From an uncultured Schaedlerella sp. (GTDB lineage Bacteria > Bacillota > Clostridia > Lachnospirales > Lachnospiraceae), in NCBI GenBank assembly GCA_934435195.1, contig CAKSAJ010000001.1, forward strand, positions 124,001 through 188,000: a stretch of DNA of 64,000 bases. Direction: 5' to 3'. A program made the translations under genes and the position numbers. The notes under the pieces are model-generated. The model had not been told where the DNA came from. It saw nothing but the letters and a program-made list of their open reading frames with translations, and searched no databases. Numbering within the stretch: the first letter of the stretch is position 1; every line of letters starts with the position of its first letter. Of this stretch, positions 17,976 to 25,822 are shown in pieces.

Positions 17976-18479
17976 ATGGAATTTTGGGATATTTATAATG
18001 AAAAGAAAGAAAAAACAGGTCGAACAATGAAAAGAAATGACTGGAATATGAAGCCAGATGAATTTCATTTAACAGTACTTGGAGTATTGCAAAGACCGGA
18101 TGGCAGATATCTGATCACTCGTCGTCGCATGGATAAAGAATGGGCTGCTGGATGGTGGGAAGTTCCAGGCGGTGGGGTAAACGCAGGAGAGGAATCCAAG
18201 GATGCTATAATAAGAGAAATTAAGGAAGAAACCGGAATCGATGTTTCAAGAGCAGATGGCGGTTATGTTTTTTCTTATAAACGCATTAACCCAGAAGAGA
18301 AGAATAATTACTTTGTAGATATTTATAAATTTATTTTAGATTTTGATGATAAAGATATAAAAGTTCAAGATAAAGAAGTTTCGGAGTTTTCGATTGCAAC
18401 AATTGATGAAGTAAAACAATATGCAAAACAAGGAATCTTTCTTCATTATGACAGTATACGTCAAATATTTGAAGATTAA
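17976..18479 (+). CDS. Nudix hydrolase
   Basis: 167 residues. The Nudix box GGVNAGEESKDAIIREIKEE followed by TGI is complete, with the catalytic Glu pairs present. The start MEFWDIYNEKKEKTG and EFHLTVLGVL resemble the YfcD/IDI-like branch that hydrolyses nucleoside or isoprenoid diphosphate derivatives, but the substrate cannot be predicted. It has its own extended -10 promoter after a terminator and stands as a single gene before the Mrp-type ATPase. Confidence 0.9.
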   Translation: MEFWDIYNEKKEKTGRTMKRNDWNMKPDEFHLTVLGVLQRPDGRYLITRRRMDKEWAAGWWEVPGGGVNAGEESKDAIIREIKEETGIDVSRADGGYVFSYKRINPEEKNNYFVDIYKFILDFDDKDIKVQDKEVSEFSIATIDEVKQYAKQGIFLHYDSIRQIFED

Positions 18480-18531
18480 GATACAATGGCTTTATGCCAT
18501 ATATATTTTTAAGAAAGTGTAGGTATATGAT

Positions 18532-19362
18532 ATGTCAGAAGAGACAAAGACTCAGGGATGTTCAGAAGAGTCATGTGCTAGTTGTGCACATGCAGATGGA
18601 TGTAGCAGTAAAAAAACTGATATGAGAGAACCAGCAAATCCATATTCAAGTGTAAAGCGTGTAATCGGTGTAGTTAGTGGAAAAGGTGGGGTTGGAAAAT
18701 CTTTTGTAACAGCTTCGCTTGCACGTATGATGAGAGAAAAAGGCTATAATGTCGGTATCTTAGATGCGGATATTACAGGGCCATCCATTCCAAAAATGTA
18801 TGGTATTCATGGACAGGCTAAAGGAAGCGAAGAGGGAATCTTCCCGGCACTTGCAAAAGATGGAACGCGGATTATGTCTGTTAATCTTTTGCTGGACGAC
18901 GAAGAAGCTCCTGTTATTTGGAGGGGACCAATTATTGCAGGTGTTGTAAAACAGTTTTGGACAGATGTGATCTGGGATGATATTGATTATTTATTCGTAG
19001 ATATGCCACCTGGAACAGGTGATGTTCCATTGACTGTATTTCAGTCATTCCCAGTTGACGGAATCGTAATCGTAACATCTCCACAGGACTTAGTTCAGAT
19101 GATCGTAAAGAAAGCTTATGGTATGGCAAAACAAATGAACATACCAGTATTAGGTATTGTGGAAAATTATAGTTATGTTAAATGTCCGGATTGTGGTAAG
19201 GAAATCAAAATATTTGGAGAAAGTCATATAGATGAGATTGCAGAATCATATGATGTGCCAGTATTAGGAAAAATGCCAATTGATACAAAAATGGCTGAAG
19301 CTGTTGAAGAAGAGCGTTTCTATGATATAACAAATCCGTATATAAAAGATATTGAACTTTAA
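18532..19362 (+). CDS. Mrp/NBP35-type iron-sulfur carrier ATPase
   Basis: 276 residues. A Cys-rich N-terminus (Cys10, Cys15, Cys18, Cys24) like that of NBP35 leads to the deviant Walker A motif SGKGGVGKS (Lys51 and Lys56), DADITGPSIPKMYG, VDMPPGTGDVPLT and a C-terminal CPDC (Cys218, Cys221) that binds a bridging [4Fe-4S] cluster in this family. Mrp/ApbC proteins assemble and hand over Fe-S clusters in the cytoplasm. The four-Cys N-terminal tail makes it look more like NBP35 than like E. coli Mrp. A terminator follows directly. Confidence 0.92.
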   Translation: MSEETKTQGCSEESCASCAHADGCSSKKTDMREPANPYSSVKRVIGVVSGKGGVGKSFVTASLARMMREKGYNVGILDADITGPSIPKMYGIHGQAKGSEEGIFPALAKDGTRIMSVNLLLDDEEAPVIWRGPIIAGVVKQFWTDVIWDDIDYLFVDMPPGTGDVPLTVFQSFPVDGIVIVTSPQDLVQMIVKKAYGMAKQMNIPVLGIVENYSYVKCPDCGKEIKIFGESHIDEIAESYDVPVLGKMPIDTKMAEAVEEERFYDITNPYIKDIEL

Positions 19363-19383
19363 TTTTATTTACCAATCATTATA

Positions 19384-19427
19384 AAAAGCATGGATTATTT
19401 CGATAAAGTTATAATCTATGCTTTTTT
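19384..19427 (+). terminator. Terminator after the Mrp-type ATPase gene
   Basis: Arms 19384-19398 and 19411-19425 pair over 15 bases with one G-U; T-rich tail to 19427. Confidence 0.85.
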
Positions 19428-19454
19428 GTATTTCATCAAAAATATTTTTAGGGC

Positions 19455-19483
19455 TTGCAATATACCATATGGGGGTATATAAT
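19455..19483 (+). promoter_or_regulatory. csoR-copA promoter
   Basis: TTGCAA (19455-19460), 17 bases, TATAAT (19478-19483). The CsoR-type operator fills the spacer, so repressor and RNA polymerase should exclude each other. Confidence 0.85.
19462..19478 (+). promoter_or_regulatory. CsoR-type copper operator
   Basis: ATACCATATGGGGGTAT has the G-tract with inverted ATACC/GGTAT ends known from CsoR sites such as that of Bacillus copZA. It lies between the -35 and -10 boxes in front of csoR. Binding is inferred from sequence and gene order. Confidence 0.85.
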
Positions 19484-19513
19484 CTTTGTAGAGATGTAAA
19501 GGAGATGATATAT

Positions 19514-19819
19514 ATGGATGAAAAAAACGAATGTTGTTGTCATAAGACAAAAGAGCGTAGTGAAAAAGAATATAAAGATTTAATCAATCGACTAAGTAGA
19601 ATAGAAGGTCAGATTCGTGGAATTAAAAGAATGGTAGAAGAGGATGCGTATTGTCCGGATATATTAATTCAGGTATCTGCGGCAAACGCAGCACTTAATA
19701 GCTTTAATAAAGTACTGCTTTCAAATCATATTCGTACTTGTGTAGCAGATGATATACGTGCAGGTAATGATGAAACGATAGATGAACTGGTAAATACATT
19801 ACAGAAATTGATGAAATGA
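19514..19819 (+). CDS. csoR: Copper-sensing repressor CsoR
   Basis: 101 residues, all helical, metal-sensing DUF156 family. The copper ligands of CsoR are present: Cys47 (AYCPD), His72 and Cys76 (NHIRTC). The N-terminus also has an unusual CCCH cluster (residues 7-10) that could bind metal. Apo-CsoR should repress the operon and Cu(I) should release it. The frame is open back to 19418, but AAAGGAG ending at 19504 selects ATG 19514. copA follows 36 bases later. Confidence 0.93.
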   Translation: MDEKNECCCHKTKERSEKEYKDLINRLSRIEGQIRGIKRMVEEDAYCPDILIQVSAANAALNSFNKVLLSNHIRTCVADDIRAGNDETIDELVNTLQKLMK

Positions 19820-19855
19820 TGGAACAAACGATTCGCAACAAAGAGGAGAGAAAAG

Positions 19856-22375
19856 ATGGAACAATATAATATTACAGGAATGAGTTGTGCTGCCTGCAGT
19901 TCCAGAGTGGAGAAAGCAGTATCTGCGGTTCCGGGTGTTACCAATTGTTCAGTAAGTTTACTGACAAATTCAATGGGAGTAGAAGGGACAGCCTCTCCGG
20001 AAAAAATAATTTCAGCTGTAGAAAATGCGGGATATGGGGCATCGAAAAAAGGAATCGAAACAGGGCAACATGTTGCTGATAATGCAGACGATATTTTAAA
20101 AGACAGAGACACACCAAAGTTACGTCAACGTCTTATTGCATCCTTATGTTTTTTGATTCCGCTCATGTACCTTTCTATGGGTCACATGATGTGGAACTGG
20201 CCACTTCCAACATGGCTTAGCGGAAATCATATTGCAATGGGTCTGATACAATTATTACTTACTATTGCAATTATGGTAATCAATCAGAAATTCTTTATCA
20301 GTGGTTTTAAAGGATTATTTCATAGGATACCGAATATGGATACACTTGTCGCATTAGGATCCGGTGCATCTTTTGTGTATAGTACATTTGCATTATTTGC
20401 AATGACAGACGCACAAATACGTATGGATATGGATGAAGTAATGTCATGGATGCATGAATTTTATTTTGAGTCTGCAGCTATGATTTTAACACTAATTACT
20501 GTAGGGAAGATGCTGGAAGCACATTCTAAAGGAAAAACAACAGATGCCTTAAAAAGTCTTATGAAACTTGCTCCTCAAAAGGCAGTTGTTTTAGTTGATG
20601 GTGCAGAGAAGGAAGTATCTATTGAGCAGGTGAAAAAGGGCGATATATTTGTTGTTCGTCCAGGAGAAAATATACCTGTAGATGGTATAATAATCAGTGG
20701 AAGCAGTGCAGTGAATGAATCAACTTTAACAGGAGAAAGCATCCCCGTAGACAAAGAAAAGGGAGATGCAATATCTGCAGCAACATTAAATCAATCTGGT
20801 TTTATTACCTGCGAAGCAACAAGAGTCGGTGAAGATACAGCACTCTCCCAGATTATTCAGATGGTTAGTGATGCGGCAGCCACGAAAGCTCCAATTGCTA
20901 AGATTGCTGATAAAGTATCTGGAATTTTTGTTCCAACAGTAATTAGCATTGCTATTGTAACCACAATAATCTGGCTGTTTGTCGGACAAGATATCGGCTT
21001 TGCCTTGGCAAGAGGAATATCTGTTCTTGTAATTAGTTGCCCCTGTGCTCTAGGTCTTGCGACTCCAGTTGCTATTATGGTAGGAAATGGAATCGGAGCA
21101 AAAAATGGAATCCTGTTTAAAACGGCGGTCTCTTTGGAAGAAACCGGGAAGATTAACATAATTGCATTGGATAAAACAGGAACCCTCACATGTGGAGAAC
21201 CACACGTAACGGATATCATTACTGCTAATGGCATATCAGAAACCGAATTATTAGAAAAGGCAGGTGCACTGGAAGCTAAGAGCGAACATCCACTTGCAAC
21301 TGCTATATTATCAGAAATTAAAGAATATAGTATTCCGATTCAAAATGTAGAAGATTTCGAAGCTGTTCCAGGCAATGGATTAACAGCAAGATTAAACGGC
21401 AAACTCTTAGCAGGCGGAAATGAGAAATTCATCAATTCTCAGGCAACTATTTCTACAGACATAAAACGACAGGCACAAACATTTGCAGAAGAGGGAAAAA
21501 CACCTTTATTTTTCTGTAGCGATAACCAATTTATTGGTATGATAGCTGTTGCAGATATAATAAAAGAGGACAGTCCTCAAGCAGTAAAAGAATTACAAAA
21601 TATGGGAATCGAAGTTGTTATGTTGACCGGTGATAATGAGCGAACAGCAAAGGCAATCGGAAAACAGGCAGGAGTCAACCGCGTTATAGCAGATGTATTT
21701 CCAAACGAAAAAGAAGCAGTCATCCGTAAATTAAAACAAAACGGAAAGGTCGCAATGGTAGGAGATGGCATTAATGATGCGCCGGCATTGACAAGAGCAG
21801 ATGTTGGAATTGCAATCGGTGCGGGAACAGATATTGCTATTGATGCAGCAGATGTGGTATTGATGAAGAGTAAGCTGACAGATGTACCTGCAGCAATTCG
21901 AATGAGCAAGGCGACACTTCATAATATTCATGAAAATCTATTTTGGGCATTCTTTTATAATATAATTGGAATTCCATTAGCAGCAGGTTTATGGTATCCT
22001 GTTTTTGGATGGAAATTAAATCCGATGTTTGGCGCAGCCGCTATGAGCTTATCAAGCTTTTGTGTGGTGACAAATGCGTTGAGACTGAACTTTGTAAATA
22101 TTTACGATGCAAGAAAAGATAAAAAACAAAAACAAAAAAATCAAATCATAAAGGAGAAAAAAGAAATGAAGAAAACAATGAAAATCGAAGGAATGATGTG
22201 TGGACACTGTGAAGCAGCTGTAAAGAAAGCATTGGAGGCTCTGGATGGAGTTGAGGTGGCTGAGGTAAGTCATGAAGCAGGAACTGCAATTGTTACTTTA
22301 TCCGCAGATGTTTCCGATGAAATTTTAACAAAAGCAGTAGAAGACAAAGATTATAAAGTACTTTCTATTGCATAG
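19856..22375 (+). CDS. copA: Cu(I)-exporting P-type ATPase with C-terminal CopZ-like domain
   Basis: 839 residues. N-terminal HMA domain with CAAC (Cys11, Cys14); P1B-ATPase core with membrane helices, phosphatase-domain TGES, ion-site CPC (395-397), phosphorylation motif DKTGT (Asp439), SEHP and GDGIND (636-641); then a short Lys/Gln linker and a second HMA domain (about 771-839) with CGHC. The core ends normally for CopA at about residue 755; the added domain has the size and sequence of the free chaperone CopZ. Ribosome-binding site AAGGAG (22151-22156) and ATG 22166 remain inside the frame. An A7 run (22134-22140) sits just before the junction. It exports copper; the regulator is csoR. 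Confidence 0.95.
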   Translation: MEQYNITGMSCAACSSRVEKAVSAVPGVTNCSVSLLTNSMGVEGTASPEKIISAVENAGYGASKKGIETGQHVADNADDILKDRDTPKLRQRLIASLCFLIPLMYLSMGHMMWNWPLPTWLSGNHIAMGLIQLLLTIAIMVINQKFFISGFKGLFHRIPNMDTLVALGSGASFVYSTFALFAMTDAQIRMDMDEVMSWMHEFYFESAAMILTLITVGKMLEAHSKGKTTDALKSLMKLAPQKAVVLVDGAEKEVSIEQVKKGDIFVVRPGENIPVDGIIISGSSAVNESTLTGESIPVDKEKGDAISAATLNQSGFITCEATRVGEDTALSQIIQMVSDAAATKAPIAKIADKVSGIFVPTVISIAIVTTIIWLFVGQDIGFALARGISVLVISCPCALGLATPVAIMVGNGIGAKNGILFKTAVSLEETGKINIIALDKTGTLTCGEPHVTDIITANGISETELLEKAGALEAKSEHPLATAILSEIKEYSIPIQNVEDFEAVPGNGLTARLNGKLLAGGNEKFINSQATISTDIKRQAQTFAEEGKTPLFFCSDNQFIGMIAVADIIKEDSPQAVKELQNMGIEVVMLTGDNERTAKAIGKQAGVNRVIADVFPNEKEAVIRKLKQNGKVAMVGDGINDAPALTRADVGIAIGAGTDIAIDAADVVLMKSKLTDVPAAIRMSKATLHNIHENLFWAFFYNIIGIPLAAGLWYPVFGWKLNPMFGAAAMSLSSFCVVTNALRLNFVNIYDARKDKKQKQKNQIIKEKKEMKKTMKIEGMMCGHCEAAVKKALEALDGVEVAEVSHEAGTAIVTLSADVSDEILTKAVEDKDYKVLSIA
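22166..22375 (+). CDS. copZ: Possible free CopZ-like copper chaperone from an internal start
   Basis: Same frame as copA. ATG 22166 is preceded by AAGGAG with 9 bases between and would give a 69-residue protein, the normal CopZ length: MCGHCE copper site near the start and the usual beta-alpha-beta HMA pattern. If the A7 run at 22134-22140 were A6, copA would stop at TAA 22149-22151 (A-run shortened by one) and this would be a separate gene with a standard ribosome-binding site. Whether it is made separately is inference. Confidence 0.5.
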   Translation: MKKTMKIEGMMCGHCEAAVKKALEALDGVEVAEVSHEAGTAIVTLSADVSDEILTKAVEDKDYKVLSIA

Positions 22376-22396
22376 GTTGCACTTATTATCAAATTA

Positions 22397-22452
22397 AAAA
22401 GATACTCAAATCAAATTCCTGTTCTATTTCGGATTTGATTTGAGTATCTTTT
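22397..22452. terminator. Bidirectional terminator between copA and the DtxR-type gene
   Basis: Arms 22397-22416 and 22433-22452 form a perfect 20-bp stem. A runs on the left and T on the right let it work for both converging genes. Confidence 0.9.
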
Positions 22453-22483
22453 ACATAACAGGAGAGACCCATTATAAAATTGC

Positions 22484-22849
22484 CTATCGATCAATATGGC
22501 GTTTTAATGCCTCAAAACTTTCTGTACTGATAACATGTTCCATACGGCATGCATCTTCTGCAGCAACTTCTGGAGAAACACCCAATTGTTCCAGCCATGA
22601 AGAGAGCAATAAATGTCGCTCGTAAATTTTGTTTGCAATTTCTTTTCCGCTTTCAGTAAGATAAATATAACCTTGTGGAGTTACTGTAATATGTTCGCTT
22701 TCACGTAATTTTTTCATTGCGACGCTGACACTTGATTTCTTGAAATTTAATTCATTTGCTATATCTACAGAACGTACAACAGGCAGTGTTTTGCTAAGGA
22801 CGAGAATCGTCTCTAAATAGTTTTCGGCAGATTCGTTTGAATGTATCAT
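22484..22849 (-). CDS. DtxR/MntR-family metal-dependent repressor
   Basis: 121 residues: N-terminal winged helix (NYLETILVLSK, VRSVDIANELNFKKSSVSVAMKKL) and a metal-binding dimerisation domain (YERHLLLSSWLEQLGV, EDACRMEHVIS). No C-terminal SH3-like domain is present, so it belongs to the short type. With Fe(II) or Mn(II) such proteins repress uptake genes. GAGGTGAG precedes the start on the - strand. It is divergent from a FeoB-associated peptide gene, which points to iron. Target sites are proposed in the shared upstream region. Confidence 0.88.
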   Translation of the reverse strand: MIHSNESAENYLETILVLSKTLPVVRSVDIANELNFKKSSVSVAMKKLRESEHITVTPQGYIYLTESGKEIANKIYERHLLLSSWLEQLGVSPEVAAEDACRMEHVISTESFEALKRHIDR

Positions 22850-22883
22850 AATAACTCACCTCTGATTTTTATAATATGCATTA

Positions 22884-22913
22884 ATTATAACATGAATTAG
22901 GGAAAATTGTAAA
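22884..22913 (-). promoter_or_regulatory. Promoter for the DtxR-type gene
   Basis: Read on the - strand: TTTACA (22908-22913), 18 bases, TATAAT (22884-22889), about 35 bases before the start codon. Confidence 0.6.
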
Positions 22914-22919
22914 CAGTAC

Positions 22920-22948
22920 TTGACATATTACTTCGGTTAGAGTATGCT
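22920..22948 (+). promoter_or_regulatory. Promoter for the FeoB-associated peptide gene
   Basis: TTGACA (22920-22925), 17 bases, TATGCT (22943-22948). An inverted repeat overlaps the -10 box. Confidence 0.7.
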
Positions 22949-22951
22949 AAC
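22936..22951 (+). promoter_or_regulatory. Putative DtxR-family operator
   Basis: GTTAG (22936-22940), six bases, CTAAC (22947-22951). The arms match the GGTTAG/CTAAC core of DtxR/IdeR-type sites and cover the -10 box, next to the gene for a DtxR-family repressor. The assignment is inference. Confidence 0.5.
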
Positions 22952-23013
22952 TATGTGAAGAGAATAAAGAATACATATTTTCCAGGATATAAGATTTTTA
23001 GGAGGTTATAACT

Positions 23014-23163
23014 ATGGGAACAGCAATTGTAGGTCTTATTTTATTATGTATTGTTATTGCAATTATTAAGAGTATGATAAAAGATAAAAAAAATGGAAAA
23101 TCAATTCAATGCGGAGGCGATTGTAAATATTGCGGTGGGCACTGCAATCATAAACATGAATAA
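23014..23163 (+). CDS. FeoB-associated Cys-rich membrane peptide
   Basis: 49 residues. One membrane helix (AIVGLILLCIVIAIIKSMI) is followed by a short basic stretch and a Cys-rich tail: CGGDCKYCGGHCNHKHE. This pattern is that of the FeoB-associated Cys-rich membrane protein family, normally encoded directly after feoB. AGGAGG sits 9 bases before the ATG. Here there is no feoA or feoB nearby; the neighbours are the divergent DtxR-type repressor and the copper module. It may assist iron transport encoded elsewhere, or another metal. Both ends of the gene are well defined by promoter and terminator. Confidence 0.88.
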   Translation: MGTAIVGLILLCIVIAIIKSMIKDKKNGKSIQCGGDCKYCGGHCNHKHE

Positions 23164-23216
23164 AAAAAGAGATATCCATATTCGTACACACTGTACAAAT
23201 ATGGGTATCTCTTTTT
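23164..23216. terminator. Bidirectional terminator
   Basis: Arms 23164-23182 and 23198-23216 pair over 19 bases with one G-U; A and T runs flank it. It lies between the Cys-rich peptide gene and the - strand S1 gene. Confidence 0.88.
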
Positions 23217-23226
23217 AGGGCTATGC

Positions 23227-23913
23227 CTATAACTGAATGTTTTTAAATAAATCACCGAGGCTGGTTCCGATTTCTTCTGCTTCTGGAATTTCTACATTTT
23301 CCTCCACTTCTTCCTCTTCAATCTCTTCTAAAGCCTTCTTACTTAAACTGATTTTTCCATCTTTAATGCCGATTACTTTCACTTCGATTTCATCGCCAAC
23401 ACTGAGGACATCTGAAGGCTGTTTGATTCTTTTTTGTGATATCTGTGAAATGTGAACCAATCCTGACAAACCATTTTCTAATTTAACAAAAGCTCCATAA
23501 TTCTGAAGTGTCTCTACAACACCTTTCATAACAGATCCTATTTGCACAGAAGCCAGTTGTGCTTCACGTTCCTCTTTTTCTTTTGCTTTAAGCAGTTCAC
23601 GGGCAGAAAGAACAAGACGATTATTTGCCTGATCAACATCGATTACCTGAACATCAATCTCTTTTAATAAAAATGTTTCCAGATCTTCAATATACGATAA
23701 AGAAAGTCTTGATGCTGGAACAAATCCACGAAGTCCCTCTACCATAACGATAACACCGCCATTAACAATTCCTTCTACTTTTACATGAAGTACGGTTTTA
23801 TTTTCCAAATAATTATAAACACGATTCCATGGATTGGCATCATCAAAATGTTCTTCGTAATCAGCCATTGTTTCTTCTGTCTGCACTTCATTTACTTTCA
23901 TTTCTTCACTCAT
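23227..23913 (-). CDS. S1 RNA-binding domain protein
   Basis: 228 residues with two S1 domains: the first about 40-108 (VLHVKVEGIVNGGVIVMVEG, GFVPASRLS), the second about 123-195 (GSVMKGVVETLQNYGAFVKL, GLVHISQIS, IKDGKISLSKKAL). Acidic ends flank the domains. Firmicutes carry short S1-like proteins related to ribosomal protein S1 (YpfD type) that bind mRNA or the ribosome. The second domain has the full Gly-Ala-Phe-Val and HIS signature; the first is more divergent. It is a single gene with its own promoter and terminator. Confidence 0.88.
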   Translation of the reverse strand: MSEEMKVNEVQTEETMADYEEHFDDANPWNRVYNYLENKTVLHVKVEGIVNGGVIVMVEGLRGFVPASRLSLSYIEDLETFLLKEIDVQVIDVDQANNRLVLSARELLKAKEKEEREAQLASVQIGSVMKGVVETLQNYGAFVKLENGLSGLVHISQISQKRIKQPSDVLSVGDEIEVKVIGIKDGKISLSKKALEEIEEEEVEENVEIPEAEEIGTSLGDLFKNIQL

Positions 23914-23968
23914 TGTAGCACCTCTTTTTCTCTTTGAATTCGCAATAAATGCGATTAGACCTGTCTTA

Positions 23969-23998
23969 AGTATATCATATATATAAAAGAAAATACAA
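23969..23998 (-). promoter_or_regulatory. Promoter for the S1-domain gene
   Basis: On the - strand: TTGTAT (23993-23998), 18 bases, TATACT (23969-23974), about 55 bases before the start codon. Confidence 0.55.
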
Positions 23999-24087
23999 TC
24001 TCCAGGAGCAAGCTATTTCAATTATTACAACTTCTTTTGCATCAATTGTATCTAATGAAAAACATAGCCCAGATTTATCTCTTCCGG

Positions 24088-24116
24088 TTGTTGAAGTAAA
24101 AAATTCGTGATAGAAT
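24088..24116 (+). promoter_or_regulatory. Promoter for the pyrophosphatase gene
   Basis: TTGTTG (24088-24093), 17 bases, TAGAAT (24111-24116), 35 bases before ATG 24152. Confidence 0.5.
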
Positions 24117-24151
24117 ATGGATAAAAGAACGTAAAAAACTGGAGGAATTTT

Positions 24152-25804
24152 ATGTCACAAGAAGTGAATGAAAATAAAATCTATGTCGTAGGGCATAAAA
24201 ACCCGGATACAGATTCTATCTGTTCTGCAATTGCATATGCAGCATTAAAAAAAGAATTAACAGGAAAAGACTATGTTGCAAGAAGAGCAGGACGTTTAAA
24301 TGAAGAAACACAATATGTATTAGAATATTTTGGAGTTGAAGTTCCTAAGTTGCTTTCTGATCTGCGTGTACAGGTAAGAGATGTAGATTTAAGACGAGCT
24401 GAGAATTTAAATGGTTCAGTATCTATAAAAACAGCCTGGGCACAAATGAAAGAACTGAATATCAAAACCCTTCCTATTGGCCGTAATAATAAACTCGAAG
24501 GTTTGATCACAGTAGGAGATATTGCCAGATCTTATATGGATGTATATGATAGTACTATTCTTGCAAGATCAAAGACACAATATCGTAATATTGCATCAAC
24601 GATCGATGGAAAGATTATTTCCGGAAATGAACACAGTTATGTATCAAAAGGGAAGGTCGCTATCGCAGCATCCAGTCGCCAGTTGATGTCAGATTTTGTT
24701 GATGAAGATGATTTGGTAATCCTTGGAGACCGTATTGAGGCACAGCAGCTTGCTATTGATATCAATGTAAGCTGTATGGTTGTCTGTGGTGATGCAAGAA
24801 TTCCAAATGAAATTCTCAAACAGGCTGAAGAAAAAGAAATTGTTGTAATTGCATCCCCTCATGATACATTTACTGTTGCACGTTTGATCAATCAAAGTAT
24901 TCCTGTTCGCCATTTTATGACAAAAGATGAGTTGATTACTTTTTATCCAAAAGATTATGTGGATGATGTGAAAGAAGTTATGGCACGTAAAAAATATCGT
25001 GATTTCCCTGTCGTAGATATAAATGGAGATTTTCAGGGATTTATTTCTCGTAGACGATTGTTAAATTGCCGTAAAAAACAGGTGATCCTCGTCGACCACA
25101 ATGAGGAAAGCCAGGCTGTCGATGGAATTGAGCAGGCTGATGTATTGGAGATTATCGATCATCATAGATTAAATAGTATTCAGACAATCGGTCCTGTTGT
25201 TTTTCGTAATCAACCGGTAGGATGTACTGCAACCATAATTTATCAGATGTACCAGGAATATAATAAACCTGTAAATCCTGTAATTGCCGGATTACTTTGT
25301 TCTGCAATTATTTCTGATACACTATTGTTCCGTTCTCCAACCTGTACTTTATTAGATGAACATGCTGCAAAAGAACTTGCAGAGATTGCCGGCATTAACA
25401 TGGAAGAGCTTGCTCAGGCGATGTTTAAGGCAGGAAGCAATCTTCAGGGCAAGAGTGCAGAAGAAATCTGTTTCCTTGATTTCAAACAGTTTACAGTAAA
25501 TGACACTGTATTTGGCGTTGGTCAGGTAAACTCCATGAGTGCAGAAGAGCTGACAGAGATTAAAGCACAAATTGAATCCGAATTAGATAAGATCCGTCTA
25601 AATCATCGCCTGGATATGATTTTCTTCATGCTTACCAATATTATGACAGAATCATCAGAATTGCTGTGTGTAGGTCCAGAAGCGAGAGAGAAGGCAATCA
25701 GTGCTTTTGACTTAAACGGAAAATCAGATACATTATATTTGAAAGGAGTTGTGTCAAGAAAGAAACAACTCGTACCTGCAATTGTTGAGGCATTGCAACA
25801 GTAA
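24152..25804 (+). CDS. Family II (Mn-dependent) inorganic pyrophosphatase with CBS and DRTGG domains
   Basis: 550 residues. A DHH domain begins VVGHKNPDTDS (His15, Asp19, Asp21 as metal ligands) and is interrupted by a regulatory insert: CBS, DRTGG-like and second CBS segments (about 75-300, with LITVGDIARSY and FPVVDINGDFQGFISRR). The DHH part resumes with LVDHNE and IIDHHR, followed by a C-terminal DHHA2 domain (RLDMIFFMLTNIM). It splits pyrophosphate. In this subfamily the CBS module senses adenine nucleotides: AMP and ADP inhibit and diadenosine polyphosphates activate. The flavin reductase gene follows after 18 bases. Confidence 0.93.
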   Translation: MSQEVNENKIYVVGHKNPDTDSICSAIAYAALKKELTGKDYVARRAGRLNEETQYVLEYFGVEVPKLLSDLRVQVRDVDLRRAENLNGSVSIKTAWAQMKELNIKTLPIGRNNKLEGLITVGDIARSYMDVYDSTILARSKTQYRNIASTIDGKIISGNEHSYVSKGKVAIAASSRQLMSDFVDEDDLVILGDRIEAQQLAIDINVSCMVVCGDARIPNEILKQAEEKEIVVIASPHDTFTVARLINQSIPVRHFMTKDELITFYPKDYVDDVKEVMARKKYRDFPVVDINGDFQGFISRRRLLNCRKKQVILVDHNEESQAVDGIEQADVLEIIDHHRLNSIQTIGPVVFRNQPVGCTATIIYQMYQEYNKPVNPVIAGLLCSAIISDTLLFRSPTCTLLDEHAAKELAEIAGINMEELAQAMFKAGSNLQGKSAEEICFLDFKQFTVNDTVFGVGQVNSMSAEELTEIKAQIESELDKIRLNHRLDMIFFMLTNIMTESSELLCVGPEAREKAISAFDLNGKSDTLYLKGVVSRKKQLVPAIVEALQQ

Positions 25805-25822
25805 ATAAAAGGAGACATAATA

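Noticed and set aside
20857..21234. Open frame antisense to copA
   Set aside because: Shadow of the copA coding pattern with no start site or similarity.
22440..22625. Small + strand open frame after the copA terminator
   Set aside because: Antisense to the well-supported DtxR-type gene and begins inside the terminator stem.
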